From: Promethearchaeota archaeon
Lineage (GTDB): Archaea; Asgardarchaeota; Lokiarchaeia; Sigyniarchaeales; SOKP01
Reading direction: 5' to 3'
DNA: 64,000 nt
Assembly (NCBI GenBank): GCA_016839745.1
Contig: JAEOTS010000157.1
Span: 1-64,000 of the forward strand
A model generated the notes under the pieces. That model was not told where the DNA came from and did not search any database. It saw nothing but the letters and a program-made list of their open reading frames with translations. The position numbers and the translations under genes are program-made. Positions 53,533 to 62,188 of this stretch are shown piece by piece (the first letter of the stretch is position 1; every line of letters starts with the position of its first letter).

Positions 53533-54711
53533 CTATCCGATTATAGTAGAAATTTTGCAATTTTCTCTATCTGTTTGCAAGAGAGTAAGGTTTTCGGGTA
53601 CTTCATCTAATGATATTTCTTTTGTAATCATTGCTGTCATATCCATACCACCTGCCATTGAACTTATCACATTTGGAAAAGTTCCATGCCCAGAATGACC
53701 TTGTGCTCCTACAATTCGAGCTCTTTTAACTTGAAAATATTCTCCGCATACAGGCATATTTTGTTCTGCTCTTGCTACAATAACTACTGTGCTATTTACT
53801 GCAGTGCATTCCCAGATTGAATTTTGAATGTCTGGGGTTACAACCTGGGGTAATCCAGTAGCTTCAAGATATAATGCTGCGCCTTCATTATCTGTAAGAT
53901 CTTTTATTCTTTCCACAAAATTTTCTTTAATTGGGTTGAATACATAATCAGCACCCATTTTTTTTGCCAAAACTGCCCGGTGTTCTTCTGGTTCTGAAAC
54001 AATTACAACTGCAGCACCAGCTGTCTTCAAAATTTTCGTCGCTGCTAATCCAATTGGTCCCGCACCTAAAATCACTACATTTTCTCCAGGACGAATTCCA
54101 CCACCTCGTTCTATAACTGCATTATAGGCTACTGAAGTTGGTTCTACTAAACTGCCTATTTTGTAAATATCGTCATACTTTTCCTCTAATTTTCTTAAAC
54201 TCCAACACAATTTTGCAGGAACTGCAATGTATTCCGCAAATGCCCCATTTATAGAAAAACCGATTTCCTGTAATCGTTCGCAATGATTTGGATATCCGTC
54301 ACAACATGGCTTGCATTCTCCACACCATACCATTTCTTCTACTGTTACAGGCTCTCCTTTTTCGAATCTTTTACTTGTTCTTTTATTTATTGCCCTTTCG
54401 CCTATTTCTACGATCTCTCCAGAAAATTCATGGCCAAGGGTAACTGGAAATGCAGTTAATCCCGGATAAAAGATGTATCCATCATCATAACTTTGGTTCA
54501 TATGCACATCCGAACCACAAATTCCACATCTTTTAACTTTGACTAATACTTCATTTGGTTTTATTTGTGGCTTTTGTTTTTCTGCAACTTTAGTAACAGG
54601 ATTTCGCCATACTTGAGAACCCAAGTAGGTTAATTTACCATCAATATCTTTAAATCCAAGTTTGAAATCAGGTTTCGGATCCCAACTTGCTGATAATTCT
54701 ACTACTTTCAT
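53533..54711 (-). CDS. iolM: Zinc-dependent scyllo-inosose 3-dehydrogenase-like enzyme (IolM)
   Basis: A 392-aa medium-chain dehydrogenase. It has the catalytic zinc ligands in CGICGSDVHM and LGHEFSGEIVE, a structural-zinc-type cysteine cluster CGECKPCCDGYPNHC, and the NAD motif VVILGAGPIGLAA. A distinctive extended N-terminus (ASWDPKPDFKLGFKDIDGKL, YLGSQVWRNP) and the C-terminal GAQGHSGHGTFPNVISSMAG agree with my recollection of Thermotoga TM0412, the scyllo-inosose dehydrogenase of the inositol pathway. It heads the minus-strand cluster and is divergent from the IolO-like gene. Confidence 0.83.
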   Translation of the reverse strand: MKVVELSASWDPKPDFKLGFKDIDGKLTYLGSQVWRNPVTKVAEKQKPQIKPNEVLVKVKRCGICGSDVHMNQSYDDGYIFYPGLTAFPVTLGHEFSGEIVEIGERAINKRTSKRFEKGEPVTVEEMVWCGECKPCCDGYPNHCERLQEIGFSINGAFAEYIAVPAKLCWSLRKLEEKYDDIYKIGSLVEPTSVAYNAVIERGGGIRPGENVVILGAGPIGLAATKILKTAGAAVVIVSEPEEHRAVLAKKMGADYVFNPIKENFVERIKDLTDNEGAALYLEATGLPQVVTPDIQNSIWECTAVNSTVVIVARAEQNMPVCGEYFQVKRARIVGAQGHSGHGTFPNVISSMAGGMDMTAMITKEISLDEVPENLTLLQTDRENCKISTIIG

Positions 54712-54846
54712 TATTTTTGCATTCTTGTAATAAAGTTTTTAATTTAACTAATTGCAAATTTAAAATAAGGTTATTGGAGAAAAGAAATATTTTTAATAAT
54801 TACCACCTATTGAGTTCTTTAATTAATCTAAATAAATGTAAAAAAT
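54712..54846. promoter_or_regulatory. Divergent promoter region of the inositol/hexuronate cluster
   Basis: 135 bases of AT-rich DNA separate the divergent iolM and iolO genes. It must contain promoters for both directions; A/T-rich TATA-like stretches (TTTAAAATAA, TTTTTAATAA) are present on both strands, but I do not see a clear palindromic operator. Confidence 0.45.
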
Positions 54847-55659
54847 ATGCTATTTAGTATAGTTTCGGGATTGAATGAATCCAAGAGTAATAAAAAGGAT
54901 GTAATAAAGAAATTTACTTCTTCATGTCAATTCTTGAAATCTTTGAATTATGATGGGTTAGAGCTAAGCCTTTTAGAACCAGAAAAAATTGATGCAAAGA
55001 AATTAACTGAGATAAGTGAATCATACGAAATGAAGATTCCCGCTTTAGGCACTGGAAGTACTTTTATTCGTTTTGGATATTCTTTAGGTAATACCCAAGA
55101 ATCTCTTCGTAAAAAAGCGATTGAAAGGATTGAGAAATATATTGAATTTGCTCGAGAAACCCAAGCTAAAGTAATTATTGGATTAATAAGAGGGCGTTAT
55201 AAGCATGATAGTAATCCGCAAAAAGAAAGATTAAATATTATCTCTTCGCTCAAAAAATGTTGCTCGTTAGCAGAAAACAGTGACGTCCAACTAATATTTG
55301 AACCTATTAATCGTTTTGAAATTGACTCTTACAATACAATTTCGGAATCAGTTGAATTGATTGAAGAAATAGGTTCGAATAACTTGAAATTATTAGTTGA
55401 TTCTTTTCATACATACCTAGAAGAAGATCCTATATATATATGGGAATATCTTAAAGAAATTGCACATTATGTGGGACATATTCATCTAGCAGACACAACC
55501 CGCAGATCACCAGGTTCAGGACATTTTGATTTCAAAAAATTTTTAAATATTTTTAAAAACATGGGATATACCGAATTTGTTTCAGTTGAGACAATTATGA
55601 AACCTTCTTTTGAAATAATAGCTAAAAACTCAATCGAATATTTGAGAACAATTTTATAA
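54847..55659 (+). CDS. iolO: 5-dehydro-L-gluconate epimerase-like sugar isomerase (IolO)
   Basis: A 270-aa TIM barrel of the xylose-isomerase-like family. Metal ligands are expected in VQLIFEPINRFE (Glu), LLVDSFHTYLEE (Asp, His), HIHLADTTRRSPGSGHFDF (His) and SVETIM (Glu). VIIGLIRGRYKHD and the S-P-G-S-G-H-F-D-F segment match what I recall of Thermotoga IolO, which epimerises 5-dehydro-L-gluconate to D-tagaturonate. Divergent from iolM and beside the uxa/uxu genes, this is the best assignment; tagatose/psicose 3-epimerase or hydroxypyruvate isomerase are alternatives. Confidence 0.8.
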   Translation: MLFSIVSGLNESKSNKKDVIKKFTSSCQFLKSLNYDGLELSLLEPEKIDAKKLTEISESYEMKIPALGTGSTFIRFGYSLGNTQESLRKKAIERIEKYIEFARETQAKVIIGLIRGRYKHDSNPQKERLNIISSLKKCCSLAENSDVQLIFEPINRFEIDSYNTISESVELIEEIGSNNLKLLVDSFHTYLEEDPIYIWEYLKEIAHYVGHIHLADTTRRSPGSGHFDFKKFLNIFKNMGYTEFVSVETIMKPSFEIIAKNSIEYLRTIL

Positions 55660-55686
55660 TTTCTTTCAAGAAAAAGAAAAGGAAAA

Positions 55687-56523
55687 TCAAATATGTTTAT
55701 CTAACCAATTACTAAGATCATTGAGGACATTCTCTCTTTCTTTCTTCGTTTCATTATAGACTTCATGATATAATCCATCATAAATAAGAATAGTTTTATC
55801 TTCCATATTGAAAGTGTTTCTGAGTACTTCCTCAGATCCTTTAATAAGAGAATCTTCACCTCCACATTGAACCAATAGAGGTAATTTTAAGGTGCTTGTA
55901 ATTGAGTCATATGTTTCAAAGTATTTCATTAATTCCCATCCCAATCGTATTGTAATTTTATCAGCATTAACTAAAGGATCGTTTTCATATGCTTGTACAA
56001 CTTCGGAATCATGGCTTAACTTATCAGCCTTGAGTCCGGGATTTATATATTTTTTTGGCGTAATTTTTGCTAATAGTTTTACTATCAGTTTTAGGGTTTT
56101 ACTTGTACTCTCTCCCGCTCCTGTACCCGTACCTGATAAAATTAATCCTCTTAACAAGGATTCATAATTATTTGTAAAAACTAAAGCAATCATGGAACCC
56201 ATAGAATGTCCTAACATAAAAATTGGCAGATTAGGATGTTTATTCTTTATTAAATCATATAAGATTTTTTCATCCTCAATAAATTGATCGAAGGTATCGA
56301 CATAGTTTCTTTTTCCATCAGACTTTCCATGACCACGGTGATCATTGGCATATATCACATACCCTAAGGGTGTTAATTGATTTACTACATTCATATATCT
56401 TCCTGAATGTTCAGCAAATCCATGTACAATTTGAATGACTGCTTTAGATTTTTCAGGTATCCATGCCTGATAAAATATCTTAAAATTCTCTGCCCCTTTA
56501 AATTCTCCTTCAATATGATCCAT
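55687..56523 (-). CDS. Monoacylglycerol lipase-like alpha/beta hydrolase
   Basis: A 278-aa serine hydrolase of the Hydrolase_4 (lysophospholipase/monoglyceride lipase) group: VIQIVHGFAEHSGRYMNVVN with the oxyanion H-G, YANDHRGHGKSDGKRNYVD, nucleophile elbow FMLGHSMGSMIAL, the Asp in LVQCGGEDSLI and the final His in YDGLYHEVYNE. It would cleave acylglycerols or other esters. It converges with iolO and is preceded by the CoA-transferase scrap. No signal peptide. Confidence 0.9.
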   Translation of the reverse strand: MDHIEGEFKGAENFKIFYQAWIPEKSKAVIQIVHGFAEHSGRYMNVVNQLTPLGYVIYANDHRGHGKSDGKRNYVDTFDQFIEDEKILYDLIKNKHPNLPIFMLGHSMGSMIALVFTNNYESLLRGLILSGTGTGAGESTSKTLKLIVKLLAKITPKKYINPGLKADKLSHDSEVVQAYENDPLVNADKITIRLGWELMKYFETYDSITSTLKLPLLVQCGGEDSLIKGSEEVLRNTFNMEDKTILIYDGLYHEVYNETKKERENVLNDLSNWLDKHI

Positions 56524-56540
56524 TTATTCATCACAAATTA

Positions 56541-56591
56541 AATCAGATTTCCATCTTAAACATAAGTAGAAATTGCATCATCTAAGATCAT
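56541..56591 (-). pseudogene. Scrap of the CoA-transferase alpha gene 5' end
   Basis: On the reverse strand ATG at 56591 reads MILDDAISTYV and then a TAA. The DNA matches the first 50 or so bases of the intact gene at 46809 (MNLDDAISTYVQDGDLVG) with only a few changes; GATGATGCAATTTCTACTTA is identical in both. After about 50 bases the similarity ends in unrelated sequence. It is a truncated duplicate, nonfunctional as a CoA-transferase. Confidence 0.8.
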
Positions 56592-56713
56592 TAGAAACAA
56601 TTTTTGCTCTGTTAAAAATATTGTTTATGAATCCACATTAATTGATTTATTATGATGGTTTTTAATTGATTAAGTATTACATCATATTATATTAAGCTTA
56701 GAGGTAATGTATC

Positions 56714-57247
56714 ATTAGAAAAAGATTAAAACAAGGACTAGTGCAAGTTTATTTCGGTCGCGGCAAGGGTAAGACTACTGCAGCATTAGGACAAGGTTTA
56801 AGAGCAACAGGGCATGGATTTAAGGTGTATATGATTCAATTCATGAAGGGATATCCACAATATGGAGAAGTTAAGGCTGTAGAGAACACGCCTAACTTCG
56901 AACTGAAACAGTTTGGCACGCCAGATTTAATAGCAACTCCAGGAGATATTGATTTCGAAGAAGGAAGGAAAGGCATGGAGTTTGCAGAGAAAATAATTAT
57001 GTCCGATGACTATGACATAGTAATTCTTGATGAAATCGGGGTAGCAGTTGAATATGGGATTGTAAATATAGATGATGTATTAAAATTAATTGACAATAAA
57101 CCTGAAAAAGTCGAGCTTATTATAACAGGAGGTCCTAAGATGCATCCGAAAATAAAGGAGCGCGCCGATTTGCTCACTGAGATGAGGATGATAAAACATT
57201 ACTATTCCTCAAAAGGTATTAAAGCTCGTTTTGGTATAGAACATTAA
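56714..57247 (+). CDS. cobA: Cobalamin adenosyltransferase (CobA/BtuR type), apparent ATT start
   Basis: A P-loop corrinoid adenosyltransferase: GLVQVYFGRGKGKTTAALGQ, RATGHGFKVYMIQFMKG and DYDIVILDEIGVAVEYGI. It makes adenosylcobalamin, the cofactor of the acyl-CoA mutase in this window. The track begins at GTG 56741, which would cut the usual Q-G-L before V-Q-V-Y. The frame extends to ATT 56714 (RKRLKQGL), eight bases after GAGGT, with no ATG/GTG/TTG on the way; ATC 56711 is an alternative. Length (about 177 aa) is normal. Confidence 0.9.
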   Translation: MRKRLKQGLVQVYFGRGKGKTTAALGQGLRATGHGFKVYMIQFMKGYPQYGEVKAVENTPNFELKQFGTPDLIATPGDIDFEEGRKGMEFAEKIIMSDDYDIVILDEIGVAVEYGIVNIDDVLKLIDNKPEKVELIITGGPKMHPKIKERADLLTEMRMIKHYYSSKGIKARFGIEH

Positions 57248-57256
57248 CGAGATATA

Positions 57257-58402
57257 GTGAACATAGATATGGGAATTAAGAATGTAAAGATAAAGAATAT
57301 TTTCATAGATCACCACAAATATCTGGGTAAACGCGAAAATTCGCTCAAGATTTACGACCAACCACCTAGAAACATGATTTTATCCCCTTTTAACATGATG
57401 TTTGATCTCATGGATCGATTACTTGTCGTTAATTTTGAAGATGATCCTATTTACTACGGTATAGAGCTCCAAATTTTCCACAAAATAGGCAAAGAATATC
57501 CGCTTGTAATCATGTATCGAAAGGATAACATGATGGATATTTATTATACTAATGAGATTGTATTAAAAGATAGAAAAAAGATGGTCACAGATTTATATTC
57601 AAATGTTTCGTTCAATCAGCTTGAAGATATTGAATATAAATTCCAATTTGATGAGATGGGCTTGGACGCTTACCTTTTTTTAAAAGATAAGTTAGAACAA
57701 GAAATCGAATTTAAAATTAAAGAAAATACTCCTGGGAGAGAATTGACTTCGATTTTAATCCCAATTGGAGCCGTCAGTAAGAAACCCAAATACTTCCCCA
57801 TCGTTTTCCTCAACAAGTTCGGTATGATAATCAAAAAAAACACAGAAATCTGTGTAAAGATTCATGGTATTTTAAGAGCTACGACAGAAATGCCAGTTCA
57901 AATGAATAAAATGAAGGTGTACATAGCTCGCTATTCTTTAGAGCCAATTATTGGTAATTGGAATAATGCTTTTAGTGGTATCATAACTCCTGTGTTATTA
58001 AAATCACCAATTCTAACTGTATCAGATGAAAATATGACTTACGAACTTGTAAATAACTCTGATTACTACGAAATTAAACAGATCTCTGGAAACGACGAAG
58101 AAGGTCACTCTATTTCTTTCGAATTTTCTCCCGCAATTCCAAATTTTATATCTTTAGGAAATGATTCGAAAATAAAAGGTAGATTTTCTTGTATAATTGA
58201 TGAAAAAAAGGGGATTTTCGCAGGGGAATATTTTTTAGTTCGTACTCGAGATATTATTGAGTTTCATATTACACCAAATAAAGGATGGCAGCCATTCCCT
58301 GGCAAGTTGTGGCTAAAAACTTATAAATGGAACTCAAAAATACAAATCCGAAATATCGGAGATATTAAAATCACTTCTTATTGGCGAAAAATAAAAGGAT
58401 GA
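57257..58402 (+). CDS. Uncharacterised protein (381 aa)
   Basis: A soluble 381-residue protein beginning at GTG 57257 (or ATG 57269), nine bases after the adenosyltransferase stop, so the two are probably co-transcribed. The composition is rich in beta-strand residues with repeated hydrophobic-polar alternation (GIELQIFHKIGKEYPLVIMY, ISFEFSPAIPNFISLG, GKLWLKTYKWNSKIQIRNIG). I recognise no motif. It might be a beta-sandwich or lipocalin-like protein related to hydroxyneurosporene-synthase-type folds, but this is only an impression. No signal peptide. Confidence 0.65.
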   Translation: MNIDMGIKNVKIKNIFIDHHKYLGKRENSLKIYDQPPRNMILSPFNMMFDLMDRLLVVNFEDDPIYYGIELQIFHKIGKEYPLVIMYRKDNMMDIYYTNEIVLKDRKKMVTDLYSNVSFNQLEDIEYKFQFDEMGLDAYLFLKDKLEQEIEFKIKENTPGRELTSILIPIGAVSKKPKYFPIVFLNKFGMIIKKNTEICVKIHGILRATTEMPVQMNKMKVYIARYSLEPIIGNWNNAFSGIITPVLLKSPILTVSDENMTYELVNNSDYYEIKQISGNDEEGHSISFEFSPAIPNFISLGNDSKIKGRFSCIIDEKKGIFAGEYFLVRTRDIIEFHITPNKGWQPFPGKLWLKTYKWNSKIQIRNIGDIKITSYWRKIKG

Positions 58403-58497
58403 TATTTTACCTAGAATTTATTCTACCATATAATAAAGATAATAGGCAATCGCTCTAACGATTTTACGTTATCCGCGTTTGTATATTAACAAGTATT

Positions 58498-59670
58498 TTA
58501 ATAAAACTTTCTTTCAGGAAAAATTTCCATAATGTTTCGAATTTTATCTTTCATTTCATTAAAGATATCTAGTGAACTAGTAAATTTATTCGATACTCCA
58601 TCTTTTAGATGCATATAAAGAAATGATTCCAATGAATCCAATTTTTCAATATTTCCTTCTGTAATACAATATAAATAGAACTGATTTTCGAGTTTTTTAA
58701 TCGATAAAAAATAATATTTTTGGAAACCTGATTTTATTGAAATCCATCTTGGATAACCTTTCATGTTTGCTAGAATACTTGCTAAAATCGCTTCAATTTT
58801 TGCAGTCAAGGCTGATTCGCCAAAATCAATAATTTCTTCAACTAATCGAGAAACACTTTTTTCAGAATCAGGCTCAAAGTGAGTTTGCTCGCCAAATTGT
58901 AGAATATTCTCTTTATCTAAAAGAAGCGAAATAACACCAACCGATTCAGATGATAATCCAAAATAATGTAATCTGAGCCAATTATCAATATAATTAAAAT
59001 TTGGTTTCTCGAATTTAACTTTTAATTCGACTGCTTCTTCTAGATTATTTAAGAATAAATTCATTTTAATTGAAATCTCACGCTTTTCAATTTTAGCCAA
59101 TTTTTCAATATCAATCCCCCCCCTTTGCAGTATATCATTGAAAAACATTGAAACTTTATTAAATATCCAATCGCTCTCTTTATCTGAAAAATTTCCTATG
59201 AGAATGTGTATAATTCCATTTTTCTCAAAGAAACGAGCGATTATCTTCTTTTGTTCTACATTGTCCTCGTTTCCTAAGAATATCAACATTTTGTCAAGCG
59301 TTCCAGATAAAGTGCTCGTAGAAATATAATCTAAATTATTGGTTAACTCTAAAATATACTTCCATTTTTTATCGTTATAAAATATAGGAATTCTCTCTTT
59401 TGAAACAATTCCGTAAAAATAAAGGTTCTTAGGAATCTTTGATATCTTTTTCTTCTCTCCTCCTTTAATATTTTTACTCGATGATTTTAAATTTTTAACT
59501 TCTACTTCATTAAAAGAAAAGTTATTCCCGTATTTAAAACGAAAAAGGTTTATCGAAAAAAGATTACAATTTCTACAGATACAATCATCTTGATAAGGAG
59601 CAACAAAAATTTTTCCACAATGGTCGCATTTTACTCTACGATATTTTCTCTCTTCATTTTCCATTTTCAA
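58498..59670 (-). CDS. Zinc-finger protein with possible longin/roadblock-like domains
   Basis: A 390-aa protein. Residues 12-36 hold a zinc finger (CDHCGKIFVAP, CICRNCN). A lysine-rich linker follows (SSKNIKGGEKKKISKIPK). Residues 85-185 (NLYFYGIVSKERIPIFYNDK, DKMLIFLGNEDNVEQKKIIA, GIIHILIGNFSDKESDWIF) and 225-385 (GVISLLLDKENILQFGEQTH, LLEKLENQFYLYCIT-like segment) each have a strand-strand-helix order reminiscent of longin or roadblock domains that serve small GTPases in Asgard archaea. This domain reading is by eye. TTG 59670 or ATG 59664 could be the start. Confidence 0.6.
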   Translation of the reverse strand: MKMENEERKYRRVKCDHCGKIFVAPYQDDCICRNCNLFSINLFRFKYGNNFSFNEVEVKNLKSSSKNIKGGEKKKISKIPKNLYFYGIVSKERIPIFYNDKKWKYILELTNNLDYISTSTLSGTLDKMLIFLGNEDNVEQKKIIARFFEKNGIIHILIGNFSDKESDWIFNKVSMFFNDILQRGGIDIEKLAKIEKREISIKMNLFLNNLEEAVELKVKFEKPNFNYIDNWLRLHYFGLSSESVGVISLLLDKENILQFGEQTHFEPDSEKSVSRLVEEIIDFGESALTAKIEAILASILANMKGYPRWISIKSGFQKYYFLSIKKLENQFYLYCITEGNIEKLDSLESFLYMHLKDGVSNKFTSSLDIFNEMKDKIRNIMEIFPERKFY

Positions 59671-59816
59671 TATCTTCTTTTAACCATTATAGCTATTAAT
59701 TAAATCATATTCTACCAATAATTAAACTTGTTTTTGTTAACTTTTATGTTTAATCAGTTAAAATAAAAATTATTGAAAGTATCAATTAATTTAAGTAGAA
59801 AAAAAAAGAAAAAAAA

Positions 59817-60251
59817 TTACATGAATACTATTGTGCCTTCTCCCGAAGTTACAACTTCATCATTCTGATTTTTGACAATTGTTTCAGCAATGATAAATTT
59901 TAATTTTCCATCTTTTTTAGTAAATTTTTCTTTTACTGTACCAATTGCGGTTAATGTATCTCCAAAAAACACGGGTTTTATGAATTTAACAGTTTGTCCA
60001 CCGTATAATATACCCGGACCAAATAATTTAGTCCCTAAAACTGCTGAAATTAACCCTGAGCTCAAAGCTCCATGAGCAACTTGTTTTCCAAACATTTGAG
60101 TCTTTGCATATTCAGGATTTACATGAATAGGATTGAAATCCCCAGTAACTTCTGCAAATTTCATGACATCTTCTTCTGTTATAGTTTTCGTGAATTTTGC
60201 CGAATCGCCAACGTTATAATCTTCGTATTTAACGGGTTCTAAATTTGACAT
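59817..60251 (-). CDS. MaoC-like (R)-specific enoyl-CoA hydratase
   Basis: The hot-dog-fold hydratase starts best at the ATG at 60251 (144 aa, MSNLEPVKYEDYNVGDSAKF), since the twelve extra residues of the track ORF are not typical. It has the MaoC catalytic motif in AEVTGDFNPIHVNPEYAKTQ (Asp and His) followed by AHGALSSGLISAVLG and PGILYGGQTVKFIKPVFFGD. It hydrates trans-2-enoyl-CoA to (R)-3-hydroxyacyl-CoA. It is divergent from thiolase, which suggests a shared fatty-acyl or lipid pathway. Confidence 0.92.
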   Translation of the reverse strand: MSNLEPVKYEDYNVGDSAKFTKTITEEDVMKFAEVTGDFNPIHVNPEYAKTQMFGKQVAHGALSSGLISAVLGTKLFGPGILYGGQTVKFIKPVFFGDTLTAIGTVKEKFTKKDGKLKFIIAETIVKNQNDEVVTSGEGTIVFM

Positions 60252-60414
60252 AAGTAAATATATGATGTTATGGATAAAAATATTCACTTAGAAAAAAATC
60301 TCAAATCTCTTGATTAAAAAGAAAAAATAAGAAATAAAACAATTCGAAAATTTATTAAATTTAATTCTGAATTTAAAAAAATTTAGAGTAAAAATAAAAA
60401 TAAAGGTAAATAAA

Positions 60415-61674
60415 ATGGGAAAGTTATCGAAACGAGTTGCTATCGTAGGGGCTGGGATGTCGCAGTTTGGGCGTCTTTACCCCCTCAAACGTAATCCCGA
60501 TCTCTGGGTCGATGCTTGGGTTGATGCTGTTAAATCTGTCGACAACGGTATAGAACCAAAAGATGTGGACGCATGTTATGTTGGAAATTATTCTTCTGAT
60601 TTATTTAATCATCAGGGTCATTTGGGGCCTCAAATGGCAAATTTGGTGGGACTTACGCCTAAGCCCGCCTCTAGATTTGAAGGAGCTTGTGCTAGCTCAG
60701 GAATTGCTTTAAGACAAGCAGTTATTGCAGTAGCTTCTGGTATTCATGATGTTATCGCCGTCGCTGGAGTTGAATGTATGAATGAACTTCCAACAAGTTT
60801 AGTTACAGACGCATTAGCTACGGCAAGCGATGCTCTTTTTGAGTATCCCGCAGGAGCAACATTTCCAGGGTTATATGCTACTGTTGCGACAGCGCATTTT
60901 CACAAATACGGTACAACTTCAGAAGATTTAATGAGAATAGGAATTAAGAATCATATCAACGGAGTTGAGAACCCCTTTGCCCAAATGCAGAGATCTATTA
61001 AACAATTGATGCAAAGCAAATTAAAGAAATTGGAAGAACAAGGAAAAGAACTTCCTGATTGGAAAGACGAATTTGATTATCTTAAAAGCGCTTCAAATCC
61101 TATGATTGCTTATCCTCTGAGGTTATTTGATTGTAGTTTAGTCACAGATGGCGCAGCATGCGTCTTTGTCGCTGCTGAAGAGGTTGCCAAAAATTTTACA
61201 GATACTCCAATTTGGATTTCTGGAACGGGCCAAGGAAGCGATGCGTTATCAATCCATGACAGAAATGATTTAACAGGTTTTAAAGCCACTCGAGAGGCAG
61301 CAAGACAAGCGTATGAAACGTCAGGATATGGACCAAAAGATATTCAAATAGCTGAACTTCACGATTGTTTCACTATAGCAGAACTTGTTGCTTTAGAAGA
61401 CTTAGGATTTTATGAGAAGGGAAAAGCCGCTCAAGCAGTTAAAGAGGGAGAGACTAAGAGAGATGGAAAGAGACCTATAAACACATCTGGTGGTTTAAAA
61501 TCAAAAGGTCATCCTGTTGGTGCTACTGGAGCCGCTCAAGCTGTAGAAATCTTTAAGCAAATGAGAGGAAGAGCAGAACGAAATAGGCAAGTAAAATTTG
61601 ACGTTGAACGGGCATTAACTCATAACTTAGGAGGTAGTGGTGCTACATGTGTAGTCACTATTTACGAGAAATAA
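60415..61674 (+). CDS. Acetyl-CoA acetyltransferase/thiolase (SCP-x-like, archaeal type)
   Basis: A 419-aa thiolase of the archaeal type. The nucleophile is Cys92 in FEGACASSGIAL; ELHDCFTIAELVALEDLGFY carries a catalytic His, and GGLKSKGHPVGATGAAQ and NLGGSGATCVV complete the site. Archaeal thiolases of this type work with a DUF35 OB-fold protein, encoded 14 bases downstream, and often with HMG-CoA synthase in mevalonate synthesis; HMG-CoA synthase is not in this window. Role may therefore be mevalonate or acyl-CoA degradation. AAAGGTAA precedes the ATG. Confidence 0.93.
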   Translation: MGKLSKRVAIVGAGMSQFGRLYPLKRNPDLWVDAWVDAVKSVDNGIEPKDVDACYVGNYSSDLFNHQGHLGPQMANLVGLTPKPASRFEGACASSGIALRQAVIAVASGIHDVIAVAGVECMNELPTSLVTDALATASDALFEYPAGATFPGLYATVATAHFHKYGTTSEDLMRIGIKNHINGVENPFAQMQRSIKQLMQSKLKKLEEQGKELPDWKDEFDYLKSASNPMIAYPLRLFDCSLVTDGAACVFVAAEEVAKNFTDTPIWISGTGQGSDALSIHDRNDLTGFKATREAARQAYETSGYGPKDIQIAELHDCFTIAELVALEDLGFYEKGKAAQAVKEGETKRDGKRPINTSGGLKSKGHPVGATGAAQAVEIFKQMRGRAERNRQVKFDVERALTHNLGGSGATCVVTIYEK

Positions 61675-61688
61675 GGTGATTAGAAAAA

Positions 61689-62111
61689 ATGACTGAAGAA
61701 GAAAAAGAATTTACAATTCAAAATTATTTAGAGTTTATTCAAAATAAGAAACTTATGGGTTCAAAATGCAAAGATTGCGGTACTATAAATGTTCCCGTTA
61801 GAAAATTATGCACAACCTGTAATTCATTGAATATGGAATGGGTTCCATTGTCTGGAAAAGGCGAACTTGCAGCATTTACTTCTATCACAGTTGGTACTCC
61901 CTACTTTATAGAACTAGGATATGATAGAAACAGACCCTACTGTTTCTCAGTTATAAAACTCGAAGAGGGTCCAATGGTCTCAGCTCAATTAGTTGGTGTA
62001 GATGAAAGCAAACCTGATACTATTAAAATCGGCACACCTTTAAAGGTTAAGTTCTTAGAAAATGAACTTAAAGGTGAAACCAAAATAGATTTAGGTTTTG
62101 AACCCGCTTAA
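61689..62111 (+). CDS. DUF35 Zn-ribbon/OB-fold thiolase partner
   Basis: A 140-aa protein with a rubredoxin-like zinc ribbon (GSKCKDCGTINVPVRKLCTTCNS, residues 25-50) and an OB-fold (GKGELAAFTSITVGTPYFIE, PYCFSVIKLEEGPMVSAQL). In archaea this family bridges thiolase and HMG-CoA synthase and shields the acyl-CoA intermediate. AAGGTGAT nine bases before the ATG and the close spacing show it is co-translated with the thiolase. The pairing supports the functional call for both. Confidence 0.93.
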   Translation: MTEEEKEFTIQNYLEFIQNKKLMGSKCKDCGTINVPVRKLCTTCNSLNMEWVPLSGKGELAAFTSITVGTPYFIELGYDRNRPYCFSVIKLEEGPMVSAQLVGVDESKPDTIKIGTPLKVKFLENELKGETKIDLGFEPA

Positions 62112-62188
62112 ACACAATTTTTTTATTTTTTATTTTAATTTTGTAATGTAATATTTAGTAATTTCAAGCAAAAATATTGGTGATTTTA

